A stretch of DNA of 64,000 nt, taken from positions 5,208,001 to 5,272,000 of the forward strand of contig NZ_CP121682.1 of the NCBI RefSeq assembly GCF_029760955.1, given 5' to 3'. This DNA comes from Streptomyces cathayae (GTDB taxonomy: Bacteria; Actinomycetota; Actinomycetes; Streptomycetales; Streptomycetaceae). Of the stretch, positions 55,199-63,866 are shown piece by piece. The position numbers and the translations under genes are program-made. The notes beneath the pieces are model-generated. The model was given only the letters and a program-made list of their open reading frames with translations, made no database searches and was not told the DNA's origin. The stretch's first letter is position 1. The number at the start of each line of letters is the position of its first letter.

Positions 55199-56089
55199 GT
55201 GGGGGTGACTCGAACTGCGCAACTCGGTAACCGGACGTCAACTGTCCTGGGCCGCAGGCTTGGTGATGAACTCCTCCGACTGCGGGATGCGGCGGCCAGG
55301 ACTCAGCAACAGGCTGCTGAGGTCATCAGCGCCACCAACTCCAAGATCGTCAAAATGGAACGCGGTTGGGTGCCGATGCGTGATCCGGACATCCGTGCGC
55401 TGTGTGAGTTCTATGGCCTGACGGACCGGAAGGCGCTGGCCCAGTTGCTGGAACTCGCCAGGCTGGACCGGGAGAGGCGCAAGGCGAAGGGGTGGTGGCA
55501 GGACTCACCGCACCCCGGTGCGCTGACCGAGTACATCGCCATGGAGGACGCCGCGAGCCGTGTCCGTACCTGGCAGCTCTCGTTGGTGCCGGGACTGTTC
55601 CAGACGCCCGAGTACGCACGGTCGTTGGCGGTCAGCGAAGGGGTTGGTTCCTGGGAGGATCCTGCGGAGATCGAGCGGATCGTGGACATCCGGATGCGCA
55701 GGCAGGACCGTCTGGTGGGGGAGCGTGCGCTCGACGTGTACGCCGTCGTATGGGAGGCGGCGCTGCGGCAGTTGATCGGTGGCTCCTCGACGATGCGCGG
55801 TCAGCTGGAACGCCTTCTGGAGGTGGCTGAACTGGGGAACGTCCGGCTTCAAGTCCTTCCGTTCCACGCAGGAGGACACCCGTGCATCACGGCCCCGTTC
55901 ACCATCCTGTCGTTCCAGGAGACCGAGGCGGTGGACGTGGTCCAGGCCGACACCATCGCTTCCAGTGTGTGGGTGGAGAACGAGGCGGCGAGCAGCGAGT
56001 ACGGCGACCTCTTCGACCGAACAGCCCGGCGGAGCCTCGCTCCGCGTGACTCCGTACGGCTCATCGACGCCATCCGACAGGAGATGTGA
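55199..56089 (+). CDS. HTH XRE regulator with DUF5753 domain
   Basis: A 296-residue protein; GTG 55199 or 55205. The N-terminal XRE HTH spans residues 15-75 (LRLRDAAARTQQQAAEVISA then TNSKIVKMERG). DUF5753 fills residues 105-285, with YIAMEDAASRVRTWQLSLVP, GLFQTPEYAR, and RLQVLPFHAGGHPCITAPF. This is the classic Streptomyces regulator family that includes WhiJ, which works with a small DUF397 partner; that partner follows four bases downstream. Confidence 0.9.
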   Translation: MGVTRTAQLGNRTSTVLGRRLGDELLRLRDAAARTQQQAAEVISATNSKIVKMERGWVPMRDPDIRALCEFYGLTDRKALAQLLELARLDRERRKAKGWWQDSPHPGALTEYIAMEDAASRVRTWQLSLVPGLFQTPEYARSLAVSEGVGSWEDPAEIERIVDIRMRRQDRLVGERALDVYAVVWEAALRQLIGGSSTMRGQLERLLEVAELGNVRLQVLPFHAGGHPCITAPFTILSFQETEAVDVVQADTIASSVWVENEAASSEYGDLFDRTARRSLAPRDSVRLIDAIRQEM

Positions 56090-56092
56090 CCA

Positions 56093-56266
56093 GTGCCCGA
56101 ATTCGACTTCGTGAAGTCCAGCTACAGCAATACCTCTGGCGAATGTGTGGAGGTCGCCCTCGGTACCCCCCACGTCGTGGCTGTGCGCGACTCCAAAGAT
56201 CCCAGCGGTCCGATACTTCGCCTCACCGCGGCCACCTGGGCGGAGTTCACCGCGTCGCTGGACTGA
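56093..56266 (+). CDS. DUF397 small regulatory partner protein
   Basis: A 57-residue protein: MPEFDFVKSSYSNTSGECVE, then VAVRDSKDPSGPILRLTAATW and WAEFTASLD. The KSSYSN...CVEVA and VRDSKDP motifs are those of DUF397 proteins, toxin-like small partners that relieve or complement the adjacent XRE/DUF5753 regulator. It starts (GTG) four bases after that gene's stop. Confidence 0.92.
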   Translation: MPEFDFVKSSYSNTSGECVEVALGTPHVVAVRDSKDPSGPILRLTAATWAEFTASLD

Positions 56267-56540
56267 GTGCTCAAGGGTCCGCTGCGGCGGTGCGCGGACT
56301 CGCTCCGGGGCCTTTTACACAGCGCGATCGTCACGGTATCCGTTTCCGAGTTGCGAGCTTGAACGGGTCCCTGGCCGACGTGGCCTGCCGGGGACGGCCT
56401 TGAAGACCGTGGTCGTCGTCGCCTCATCGAGATCCGGCCTCGCCCACCAGAGCGCTGACCGGCCTCATGGTCCGCACGGCGCGCCGGCTCACGTTGCACT
56501 GAGGGCCGGGCGCGGCCGCTCGCGGTCGGCCAGGGCGCAA

Positions 56541-56578
56541 GGTGTCGGGTCCGCCGTGATCGCGGCGGACCCGACGCC
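56541..56578. terminator. 16-bp stem hairpin
   Basis: Bases 56541-56556 (ggtgtcgggtccgccg) pair with 56563-56578 with a single G-T wobble around a six-base loop, followed by tt. It lies between the rightward DUF397 gene and the leftward secreted-protein gene and should terminate both. The rest of 56267-56638 shows no gene. Confidence 0.75.
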
Positions 56579-56638
56579 TTGACCGTCGCAGCCGTTACCG
56601 CCGGCTCGGCCCCCGCCGGCCCGCCGGCACCGCGGACG

Positions 56639-57406
56639 TCACTTCACCACGACGTGGTCCCCGGACGACGTCGACGGCCCGGTGGTGGTGTTGCCGTGGT
56701 ACACCCAGCGCCACGTACCCGTCTTGGAGGCCTTCACGGTCGTCCTGAGAGCACCCGAGCCGTTCGCGTACACCTTCTTCACCGTGGTGTAGGAGGCGGT
56801 GCCGGCAGGCTTGAACTGCAGGCTCACCAGGCGGCCTCCGTAGGAGGCGTACTTCCTGGTCTCCCAGTTGGCCCGCGTGACCTTTCCGGTCACGGTGATG
56901 GTCCCGCCCTTGGACACCGGTTCGGGCGAGGCGTTGACGGTCAGGCGGGAGTTGCGCTTGACGTGGACCGTCAGCCCCTTGTCGTCGGTGTCACCACCGC
57001 CGCCCTTGAAGTGCACCTCGGCCCCGACCTTCCAGGCCCCGGCCTCGCTGTTGTACATGTCCCACAGGCTCGGGTCGAAGTACATCGTCTCGTTGAAGTC
57101 GCAGACGCTCGTGCTCACCCTGATGCAGTCGCTCGTCTCGATGGCGTGCCACAGCCGGTCACCCGAACCACTCCGGTACAGGAACACCGCAGGCGCCCAC
57201 TTCCACTTGTGCGTGGTCGTCATCCGGAAGGAGGCGGGCGCCGCGACCTCCTTCGACACCCCGATCACAATCGGCTTGCCGCCGTTCACCTGGACACGGG
57301 TGAACGAGACCCCACCCTCGGCCGCCCCGGCCGGCACCGCGGCCACGGCCGTGAACACCGCCGCCGCACCACCGGCCACGACGACTCTCCAGACCTGCTT
57401 CCCCAC
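56639..57406 (-). CDS. Secreted protein of unknown function
   Basis: A 255-residue protein with GTG start; the signal peptide VVVAGGAAAVFTAVAAVPAGAA ends near residue 29. The mature part is beta-rich with a single Cys pair (SDCIRVSTSVCDFNETMYFD). A C-terminal Ig-like domain (TVNASPEPVSKGGTITVTGK, then YTTVKKVYANGSGALRTTV and WRWVYHGNTTTGPS) resembles the bacterial beta-sandwich repeats found at the ends of exported Streptomyces proteins. No catalytic motif was recognised. It lies between two copies of a DUF397 tail sequence. Confidence 0.75.
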   Translation of the reverse strand: MGKQVWRVVVAGGAAAVFTAVAAVPAGAAEGGVSFTRVQVNGGKPIVIGVSKEVAAPASFRMTTTHKWKWAPAVFLYRSGSGDRLWHAIETSDCIRVSTSVCDFNETMYFDPSLWDMYNSEAGAWKVGAEVHFKGGGGDTDDKGLTVHVKRNSRLTVNASPEPVSKGGTITVTGKVTRANWETRKYASYGGRLVSLQFKPAGTASYTTVKKVYANGSGALRTTVKASKTGTWRWVYHGNTTTGPSTSSGDHVVVK

Positions 57407-57578
57407 CTGATCCCCGATCTCCGTACGGAAGGCACCGAAGGCTCATCCCTCCAGCGCCTTACAGACAGCCGGCATCCACACGGGGTTGTACACCCGCGCA
57501 TCACAATGGGGCATCAGGCAATCCCCAACGCCGCCTGAGCGAAGACCCCGTACGTCAGGCCACCGGCACCTGTTCGGT

Positions 57579-57601
57579 CTGGGCGGAGTTCACCGCGTCG
57601 C
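57579..57601 (+). repeat. 23-bp copy of the DUF397 3' end
   Basis: This segment is identical to 56236-56258 inside the DUF397 gene and in the same orientation. It reads WAEFTASPAWVL in one frame, a DUF397-like tail, with no intact gene in front. It is probably a remnant of a second DUF397 gene. The rest of 57407-57667 has no other feature. Confidence 0.7.
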
Positions 57602-57667
57602 CGGCCTGGGTGTTGGTGGGGCCGGCCTCGGGGGACCCCCGTTCCTCCGAGGCCGGCCGTGTGCCGG

Positions 57668-59059
57668 TCAGGCGTGGCGCAGTTCGGTCGGGTGGGTCGA
57701 GCGGTGGAGGAGGGGGAGGGCCGTCGCCGAGGCCAGGAGGCAGGCCGTGTAGGCCGCCGGGGGGATCAGCAGGGCGGCCCAGGGGAAGGACGGGATGGCT
57801 GTCAGGGTGCCGTAGGCGATACCGACCGCCATGCCGCCCAGGCCCGCCAGGAGCAGGGACGGTGCCAGGGGGAGCGCGGACTCCAGGAGCAGCGCCCGGT
57901 TCAGTACCGAGCGCGGCACACCGGCCGCGACCTGCGCGGACAGGCCCCGTCGGCGAGTGGCCAGGGACTCGGCGGTGCCGACGGCGAGGCCGGTCAACGT
58001 GATCAGCAGGGCCACGCAGATCGCCGCGGCGGTCAGGTCCAGGCCCGTCGTGTAGTACGACAGGGACTCGCCCAGGGTCACTTGGTCGCGGTGCAGTACG
58101 GCGAGGAACGCGTGACGCACTCCCATGAACCCGGTGCCGACGACCGTCACCAGCAGCATGGCCGCATGTGTGCGGGACGCCGCCCACGGGTCGGCGCGCA
58201 GTCGTTCCGCCGCGATCAGTACGGCCGCCGACCGGGCCCGGCCCGCGAGGACCCGCCCCATCAGCCGGGAGGAGGCCCCGGCCAGCCACACCGAGCCCGC
58301 GCCGACCGTGAGCAGCGCGGCGAACATCGTCACCGGGAACTGCCAGTTCACCCTGCCGGCCGGTGCGCGGTCGGACATCGCGGTCAGCACGCCCACCGCC
58401 GCCACCAGGATCGCCGAACCCAGGAACAGCCTCCCCGGTCTGCGGGACGAACGGACACCCGTCTCGCGGCGCACCCAGCCCAGGGGCGAGGCCACCACCC
58501 GGCGCAGCGCCAGCACGCTCGCCACCGCGCCCAGCACGGGCACGGCCACGGCGATCAGGGCCACCGCCACCCAGGCGAGCGCGGTCGGCCGGGCCCACAG
58601 GCGCAGCAGGAGCAGCACCGAGAAGACGGTCGCCACCGCCGAACCGAGCAGGCAGGCGAGTCCGGTCTCCAGGGCTGCGACCCGCCGCACCTGCCAGGGC
58701 GTCGCCCCGGCCAGCCGCAGTCCGGCCAGCCGCCGGTCCCGGTGCACGGCCCCGACGCGGGCACACTGCCCGAGGAATCCGAGCACCGGAATCAGCAGGA
58801 GCAGCAGGCCGAAGATCACCCCGGCACGCGTTCCGGGCTCGTCGAGCAGGCCCTCGGCGACGGGTACGCGATAGTAGCGGTCCCTCAGCGACAGCAGGAC
58901 GCCGGCGGCGAGTGCGCATCCGGTGGCGAGCGCGGCACCGGCCGCGGTGAGCAGGATGCGCCACCACTCCCGCCGGTCGGACCCGCGGGTGAGCTGCCAG
59001 GCCAGGCGGAGATCGGAGCGGAGGGAGGGGGCGGAAGGGGTGGAGAGCGAGGTGCTCAC
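57668..59059 (-). CDS. FtsX-like ABC transporter permease
   Basis: A 463-residue permease. GTG 59059 overlaps the ATPase stop (GTGA) and follows ggaggtgagc. TM1 lies near residues 35-58 (ILLTAAGAALATGCALAAGV). A FtsX-type block follows (GVIFGLLLLLIPVLGFLGQ, then LAGLRLAGATPWQVRRVAALE), with a central linker and a second, degenerate half that ends in two helices. It pairs with the ATPase to form an exporter of the small PadR-controlled type common in Streptomyces; the substrate is unknown. Confidence 0.88.
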   Translation of the reverse strand: MSTSLSTPSAPSLRSDLRLAWQLTRGSDRREWWRILLTAAGAALATGCALAAGVLLSLRDRYYRVPVAEGLLDEPGTRAGVIFGLLLLLIPVLGFLGQCARVGAVHRDRRLAGLRLAGATPWQVRRVAALETGLACLLGSAVATVFSVLLLLRLWARPTALAWVAVALIAVAVPVLGAVASVLALRRVVASPLGWVRRETGVRSSRRPGRLFLGSAILVAAVGVLTAMSDRAPAGRVNWQFPVTMFAALLTVGAGSVWLAGASSRLMGRVLAGRARSAAVLIAAERLRADPWAASRTHAAMLLVTVVGTGFMGVRHAFLAVLHRDQVTLGESLSYYTTGLDLTAAAICVALLITLTGLAVGTAESLATRRRGLSAQVAAGVPRSVLNRALLLESALPLAPSLLLAGLGGMAVGIAYGTLTAIPSFPWAALLIPPAAYTACLLASATALPLLHRSTHPTELRHA

Positions 59060-59778
59060 GCGCTCACCTCCAGCGAGGTCACGGTTCCGTCGCGCAGCTG
59101 TACCTCGCGGTCCGCGTACGCGGCCACCTGGGCGTCGTGCGTGATCAGGAGGACCGCCGTGCCCGCCTCGCGGGCCGTGTGCGCCAGGGCCGTCATCACC
59201 TGTTCGCCCGCGAGCGAGTCCAGGGCACCGGTCGGCTCGTCGGCGAAGACCACCTTCGGGCCGGTGACCAGGGCCCGTGCCAGCGCCGCCCGTTGGGCCT
59301 GCCCGCCGCTCATCTCGCCCGGCCGCAGGTCCCCCTGCCCGTGCACCCCGAACCGCTCCAGCCACTCCCCGGCCCGCTCCCGCGCCCCCGCCCGGTCGGT
59401 GCCGGCCAGCATCAACGGCAGCGCCACGTTGTCGAGCGCGGTCAGCTCCGGTACGAGCTGCCCGAACTGGAACACCACCCCGAAGTCGGTGCGGCGCAGC
59501 TCGCTCAGCCGCTTCTCCGGCAGCTCCTCCAGCCGCAGCCCCGCATACGTCACCGAGCCGGCGTCGGGGCGGACGATCCCGGCGAGGCAGTGCAGCAGCG
59601 TCGACTTGCCGCTGCCGCTGGCCCCGGTCACCGCGAGGATCTCGCCGGTGTGCAGTTCGACGGAGGCGCCGCGCAGGGCCTGCGTCCTGCCGTGTGCCTT
59701 GGCCAGGCCGCGGGCCGCGAGCAGTGGCTCGGTCGGCGGCTGGTCGTCCCCTTCGCTCATGGTGCTCAGGTTGTTCAC
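59056..59778 (-). CDS. ABC transporter ATP-binding protein
   Basis: A 240-residue LolD/MacB-type ATPase with Walker A TGASGSGKST, Q-loop FQFGQLVPELTALDN, signature MSGGQAQRAA, Walker B VVFADEPTGALD and H-loop ITHD. GTG 59778 overlaps the PadR stop (GTGA); ATG 59760 is an alternative. It is the middle gene of the padR-ATPase-permease operon. Confidence 0.92.
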   Translation of the reverse strand: MNNLSTMSEGDDQPPTEPLLAARGLAKAHGRTQALRGASVELHTGEILAVTGASGSGKSTLLHCLAGIVRPDAGSVTYAGLRLEELPEKRLSELRRTDFGVVFQFGQLVPELTALDNVALPLMLAGTDRAGARERAGEWLERFGVHGQGDLRPGEMSGGQAQRAALARALVTGPKVVFADEPTGALDSLAGEQVMTALAHTAREAGTAVLLITHDAQVAAYADREVQLRDGTVTSLEVSA

Positions 59779-60308
59779 GTCGCGTCGACCTCCGCGGTCA
59801 GGGTGGTGAGCCGGGCCGCCGTGGTGGTCATCCAACGGAGGTCGGCATCCAGGTGGTTGAGGGCGTAGTCCGCCGAGAGCACGGTCGCCGGGCCGGCGCC
59901 GCCCGCGGACTTCACCGCGGTGAGTTCCCGCATCCGCCGCATGTGGGCGGCGCGTTGGGCGTGCAGATACGCGGCCGGGTCGCCGCCGGACAGGATCGAC
60001 ACCACGACCTTGGCGAAGATCTCGTTGGTCACGAAGGGCGCGGGCGGGGCGATCTCCCCGGCCCAGCGGGCCAGTTCACGCGTCCCCTCGTCCGTCGTGC
60101 GGTACGCCGTCCGCTCCGGACCGCCGTCGGAGGCGGTGCCGTCGATCTCGGCGAGACCATCGCGGACCAGGCGTTGCAGGGTCGTGTAGACCTGGCCGTA
60201 GGCCAGCGGGCGGGCTTCGGGGAACCGTTCGTCGTGGCGTCGCTTGAGGTCGTAGCCATGGCTCGGCCCCGAGGCGAGCAGCCCCAGCAGGATGTGACGG
60301 GTGCTCAT
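59775..60308 (-). CDS. PadR-family transcriptional regulator
   Basis: A 177-residue protein, ATG 60308. The PadR winged helix fills residues 1-80 (RHILLGLLASGPSHGYDLKR, then YGQVYTTLQRLVRDGLAEI). The C-terminal PadR effector helices contain AHMRRMRELTAVKSAG. It is the first gene of the exporter operon and most likely represses it, as PadR proteins beside such ABC pairs do; the inducing drug or metabolite is unknown. The upstream region carries a candidate operator. Confidence 0.9.
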   Translation of the reverse strand: MSTRHILLGLLASGPSHGYDLKRRHDERFPEARPLAYGQVYTTLQRLVRDGLAEIDGTASDGGPERTAYRTTDEGTRELARWAGEIAPPAPFVTNEIFAKVVVSILSGGDPAAYLHAQRAAHMRRMRELTAVKSAGGAGPATVLSADYALNHLDADLRWMTTTAARLTTLTAEVDAT

Positions 60309-60314
60309 GGAGAT

Positions 60315-60339
60315 CAGTATGCACCCGGTATATGTACTG
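60315..60339 (-). promoter_or_regulatory. Candidate PadR operator/promoter
   Basis: A 25-base AT-rich segment with inverted ends (cagta...tactg) sits 7-31 bases upstream of the padR start. On the minus strand it contains catact and tacata, either of which could be a -10 element. It is a likely autoregulatory site, read from sequence only. Confidence 0.35.
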
Positions 60340-60357
60340 AGTGAATAGCGGGGCATG

Positions 60358-60402
60358 AAAAAGCTCCGCCGCCCGGCCGGCTGGTCGGCCGGGCGGCGGA
60401 GC
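60358..60402 (-). terminator. Rho-independent terminator of the GH84 gene
   Basis: Perfect 16-bp arms, 60363-60378 and 60387-60402 (gctccgccgcccggcc and its complement), enclose an eight-base loop. On the minus strand the stem is followed by TTTTT (60358-60362). It begins eight bases past the GH84 stop codon. It is the clearest intrinsic terminator in the window. Confidence 0.92.
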
Positions 60403-60409
60403 CGTCGGC

Positions 60410-63292
60410 TCAGTCCGCGACCGCGTAGGCCTCCACCGACCACAGGGAGTAGCCGTACCGGGTGGCGCGGGTCTCGCCCTGGACGCGGACGTGGCGCACG
60501 TCGGGTTCGTCCATGCGCACGGTCTCGCGGCCGCCGCCGCTGTCCGGCACCTCGGCCGCCGTGCGCCAGCTGTGGCCGTCCGCCGAGACCTCGACGCGGT
60601 ACGCCGACGGGTGCGCGTCCTGCCAGTGCAGCGCGACCTTCCCGAGCCGCACCGGTTGTTCCAGTTCGACCTGCCACCAGGCGTCGTCCTCGGCCGGGGA
60701 CGACCAACGGGTCTCGGGATCACCGTCGTTGGCCGCCGACGCCGGGAAGTCGGGCGTCTCGTCGGCCGAGGAGCTCGCCCGGCCGGTGCGGGCCAGGTCG
60801 GGGCCGGCGGTGCGGGGGACGGCGTTCACCGTGAGCGTGTGGGCCGCCCCGCCGAAGCCGAGCCGGACCTCGTACGACCGGGTCGGAGTCCCCGGCTCCA
60901 CCGTCACCTCGACCGGAACCTGGACGGACGTGCCGCGCGGGACGGTCAGGGTCTCCTTCGGAACCCGTACCTTCACGCCCTTCGGCGCCTCGACGGTCAG
61001 CTTGCCGCGCACCTCCTCGGGGCGCAGCGAGCCGAGGGTGGCCGTCAGCCGCCGGGTGCCGCCGATGTCGGTGTCCGCGGGGGCGTCCGGCAGCTTCAGC
61101 GTGGCGGCGGGCGCGTCCGTGAACCACGGCACGAGGTGCCGCACCCGGGAGTCGTCCGCGCCGGTGATCCGCACGGCGCCGGCCGGGCCGTCCGCCCGCA
61201 ACTCGGTGGCGCCGGACGGGGAGAGCGGGCCGAGGCGGCGCCAGCCCGCGCCCGGTACGTGGATCTCGGCCGTCCCCGTGGTGCCGGGCTCGGCCAGTAC
61301 CGTCACCGTGCTCAGGTCGCGGACCCGCGGCAGGTGTAGCACGCCGTCCTCCGTCCGGCCGCCGGACCCGGCGGTCGGACTGCGGTCGATGCCGGCCCAG
61401 TCCTCGTACGCGTCCCGCGCCCGGTCCAGGAACGGGTCGAGGACGCCCTTGCCGACCGTCACCCGGGCCGACTTCAGCCCGGCCCGCTGCTCGGCCAGCT
61501 TCCGGTACGCGGTCCAGGCGGCACCCGCGTCGCCGGACTCCTGCGCCCGCAGCATCTCCAGCGCGGTACCGCCGGCCTCGCCGTAGCGGGACAACTGGCC
61601 GCTCCAGGGGGCGACTTCGATGGCGAGGGCGGCGGAGCGCGGGGTGTTGGCCAGGCGCTCGGGCAGCTCGCGCAGCACCGTGAAGGCCGCGCGCAGCCGG
61701 TCGTCCGCCGCGCGGCCCGCGTCCGTGCCGGCGGTCGCGCGGGTGCGCCAGAACTCCGCCAGCAGCGGTCGCAGATACGCCGATTCCTCGGCGCCGAGCA
61801 CCGAGGACGCGTCGTTGCCCGCGAGCGCGGACAGGGACTTCTCGAGTTCGGCGTCGCCACCCGCGAGGTCGGCGATCGCGGCCCGCCAGGACTCCTGGGG
61901 GCGGTAGTCGCGCGGGTTCCAGGCGAAGTCGGCGGCGGTGAACAGCGGGATGCGGGACGCCTCGGGCTGCTCCATCGCGTTGGCGAGCAGGGCCGCCGAA
62001 CCGGCGGCGACGGCGGGTTCCCGGCCCTGGTAGGGGCCGAGGAAGATCCGGCCGGGGGCGAAGTCGTTGACCGGGTAGTTGTCCATGGTCACCAGTGGAC
62101 GCCCGAACGCCTCCCGCGCCTTCGCCAGATCGCCGCCCGAGATGGTGCGCGGCACCACCCCGACGCCGGTCCACGCCACCTCGACACCCGCGTCCAGAGC
62201 GTGCGAGAGGGCCCGCCGGTACGCGGTCGCCCCGTCCTCGTAGTACTCGGTCGGCATCAACGACATTGCGGAGGAACCGGGATGACGCTCCGCCAGGTGC
62301 CGGGCCACCTCGTTCGCCACGTACGCCTGGGCACGCGCGGCCGCCTCCGGACCGGAGCCGAAGCGGCGGGCGTCCTCGCGGCAGTGCCACTCGCTGTAGC
62401 TGACGTCCTGGAACTGCAGTTGGAAGGTGCGGAAGCCCAGCGCCCACATCGCGTCCAACTTGCGTGTCAGGGCCCGCAGATCGTCGTCCGAGGCGAAGCA
62501 CATGGCCTGGCCGGGCGCCACCGCCCAGCCGAGCGTGACGTGGTTGTCCCGGGCCCGCTCGGCCAGCTCCCGGAACTCCGCGCGCCGCCGGTCCGGGTAC
62601 GGCTCGCGCCAGCGGGCCTGTCGGTACAGGTCGTCACCGGGCGCGTACAGGTACCGGTTCTGCTTGGTGCGGCCCATGAAGTCCAGCTGGGCCAGGCGCT
62701 GTTCGTGCGTCCACGGAGTGCCGTAGAAACCCTCGGTGATCCCGCGCACCGCCGTGCCCGGCCAGTCGTGCACGACGACCGCGGTGAAGCCGCCGTCCGG
62801 ACGCAGGAGTTGACGCAGCGTCTGGACGCCGTGGAACAGGCCGTCCTCGCCCGCGCCGGTGAGGGCGACGGTGCCGTCGCCGACGGTCAGCGTGTAGCCG
62901 CCGGACGGGAGGGAGAGTTGGGGGTTGCGCGTCGGCTGCTGCGCGCCCACCCGCACCACGAGCGCCCCCGCGGGCGCCTGTTCGCCGGTGGCGGTGAACC
63001 GGCGCGCCCCCGCCTCCCGCAGCAGCTCGCGCAGGGCGTTGAGGGCGCGGGGGTCGGCCGTCGCGTCGGCGGTCAGGGCGACCTCGTCGGTCACCGCGAC
63101 CGGGGCGCCGTTCGCGCGCAGGGAGTGCGGGCGGGGCCAGACGGCCAGGTCCGTCTCGGCCCGGTCGGGTACGGGGGACGTGGTCGTCCCGGGAACGGGC
63201 GGCGCCGCCACGGAGGCGGGCGCTGCGCCCAGGGTTCCGGCGACGACCGCGAACGCGAGGGCGGCCGCCCTCTTCCCAGGCCGCAGTTGCAA
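60410..63292 (-). CDS. Secreted GH84 beta-N-acetylglucosaminidase
   Basis: A 960-residue exported glycosidase. The TTG at 63292, with GAGGAG six bases upstream, gives the signal peptide QLRPGKRAAALAFAVVAG; the frame upstream to 63472 is less gene-like. A GH20b-like N-terminal domain (ALRELLREAGARRF) is followed by the GH84 barrel, about residues 175-470 (ITEGFYGTPWTHEQRLAQLD, KQNRYLYAPGDD, FQLQFQDVSYSEWHC). At the position of the family's adjacent Asp-Asp catalytic pair the sequence is Gln295-Asp296. NPCBM-like beta and discoidin F5/8 domains occupy the C-terminal third. It probably acts on extracellular GlcNAc-containing polymers. Confidence 0.88.
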   Translation of the reverse strand: MQLRPGKRAAALAFAVVAGTLGAAPASVAAPPVPGTTTSPVPDRAETDLAVWPRPHSLRANGAPVAVTDEVALTADATADPRALNALRELLREAGARRFTATGEQAPAGALVVRVGAQQPTRNPQLSLPSGGYTLTVGDGTVALTGAGEDGLFHGVQTLRQLLRPDGGFTAVVVHDWPGTAVRGITEGFYGTPWTHEQRLAQLDFMGRTKQNRYLYAPGDDLYRQARWREPYPDRRRAEFRELAERARDNHVTLGWAVAPGQAMCFASDDDLRALTRKLDAMWALGFRTFQLQFQDVSYSEWHCREDARRFGSGPEAAARAQAYVANEVARHLAERHPGSSAMSLMPTEYYEDGATAYRRALSHALDAGVEVAWTGVGVVPRTISGGDLAKAREAFGRPLVTMDNYPVNDFAPGRIFLGPYQGREPAVAAGSAALLANAMEQPEASRIPLFTAADFAWNPRDYRPQESWRAAIADLAGGDAELEKSLSALAGNDASSVLGAEESAYLRPLLAEFWRTRATAGTDAGRAADDRLRAAFTVLRELPERLANTPRSAALAIEVAPWSGQLSRYGEAGGTALEMLRAQESGDAGAAWTAYRKLAEQRAGLKSARVTVGKGVLDPFLDRARDAYEDWAGIDRSPTAGSGGRTEDGVLHLPRVRDLSTVTVLAEPGTTGTAEIHVPGAGWRRLGPLSPSGATELRADGPAGAVRITGADDSRVRHLVPWFTDAPAATLKLPDAPADTDIGGTRRLTATLGSLRPEEVRGKLTVEAPKGVKVRVPKETLTVPRGTSVQVPVEVTVEPGTPTRSYEVRLGFGGAAHTLTVNAVPRTAGPDLARTGRASSSADETPDFPASAANDGDPETRWSSPAEDDAWWQVELEQPVRLGKVALHWQDAHPSAYRVEVSADGHSWRTAAEVPDSGGGRETVRMDEPDVRHVRVQGETRATRYGYSLWSVEAYAVAD

Positions 63293-63590
63293 GGCTTCTC
63301 CTCGAGGAGACGAGACAGAGCGAGAGACACGAGGAACACGCAGAACACGCAGAACACGGAGCCTCTCATTCTGCGCCCCGCCTGCCAACGGGAGAGACCG
63401 TTGTGACAGGTTTGTCCTGGTGTGAGACATGGGAACGGGAACAGAATGTGAGCAGGAGCACGTTGTAGGCATGGGTGGGTCTGGTCTCGCGTCCTGTGGG
63501 TAGGGGCTGCGGGAACCCGACCGAGCGACTTGCCTCAGTGCTCAGTGCTCAGTGCTCAATGACCAACTGTTCTCGACGAGGAGGCCATCT

Positions 63591-63866
63591 GTGGCTGCCG
63601 CACCGGCTTATGTCCTGTCCCCCGCCCTGTCCAAACCCGTGGCGGAGCTGTCCGCCGAACCCGAGGGGTTGCACGCCTGCGTCTTCAGCGCGGAGGGGCC
63701 CCGTGCCGAGGTCCCCCTCACCAGCGAGCCCCCACTGCCCGACGCCGAACCCCTCACCAGCGAGCCCCCGCTCGCCGACGCCGCCCCGCTGACCAGTGAG
63801 TCCGACGCCGCCATGGACTCCACCGGACTCGACTCCTTCCCGGCCCAGTACGTCCCGGAGCCCTAG
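63591..63866 (+). CDS. Small acidic repeat peptide upstream of malQ-like gene
   Basis: A 91-residue protein with GTG 63591 and CGAGGAGG eight bases upstream. No signal peptide. After a leader-like first half (YVLSPALSKPVAELSAEPEG) with one Cys, the second half repeats PLTSEPPLPDAE, PLTSEPPLADAA and PLTSES, then ends in TGLDSFPAQYVPEP. The stop TAG is followed with no gap by the GTG of the next gene, so the two are coupled. I do not recognise the family. The leader-plus-repeat form recalls ribosomal peptide precursors, but no maturation enzyme is visible in the window. Confidence 0.55.
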   Translation: MAAAPAYVLSPALSKPVAELSAEPEGLHACVFSAEGPRAEVPLTSEPPLPDAEPLTSEPPLADAAPLTSESDAAMDSTGLDSFPAQYVPEP

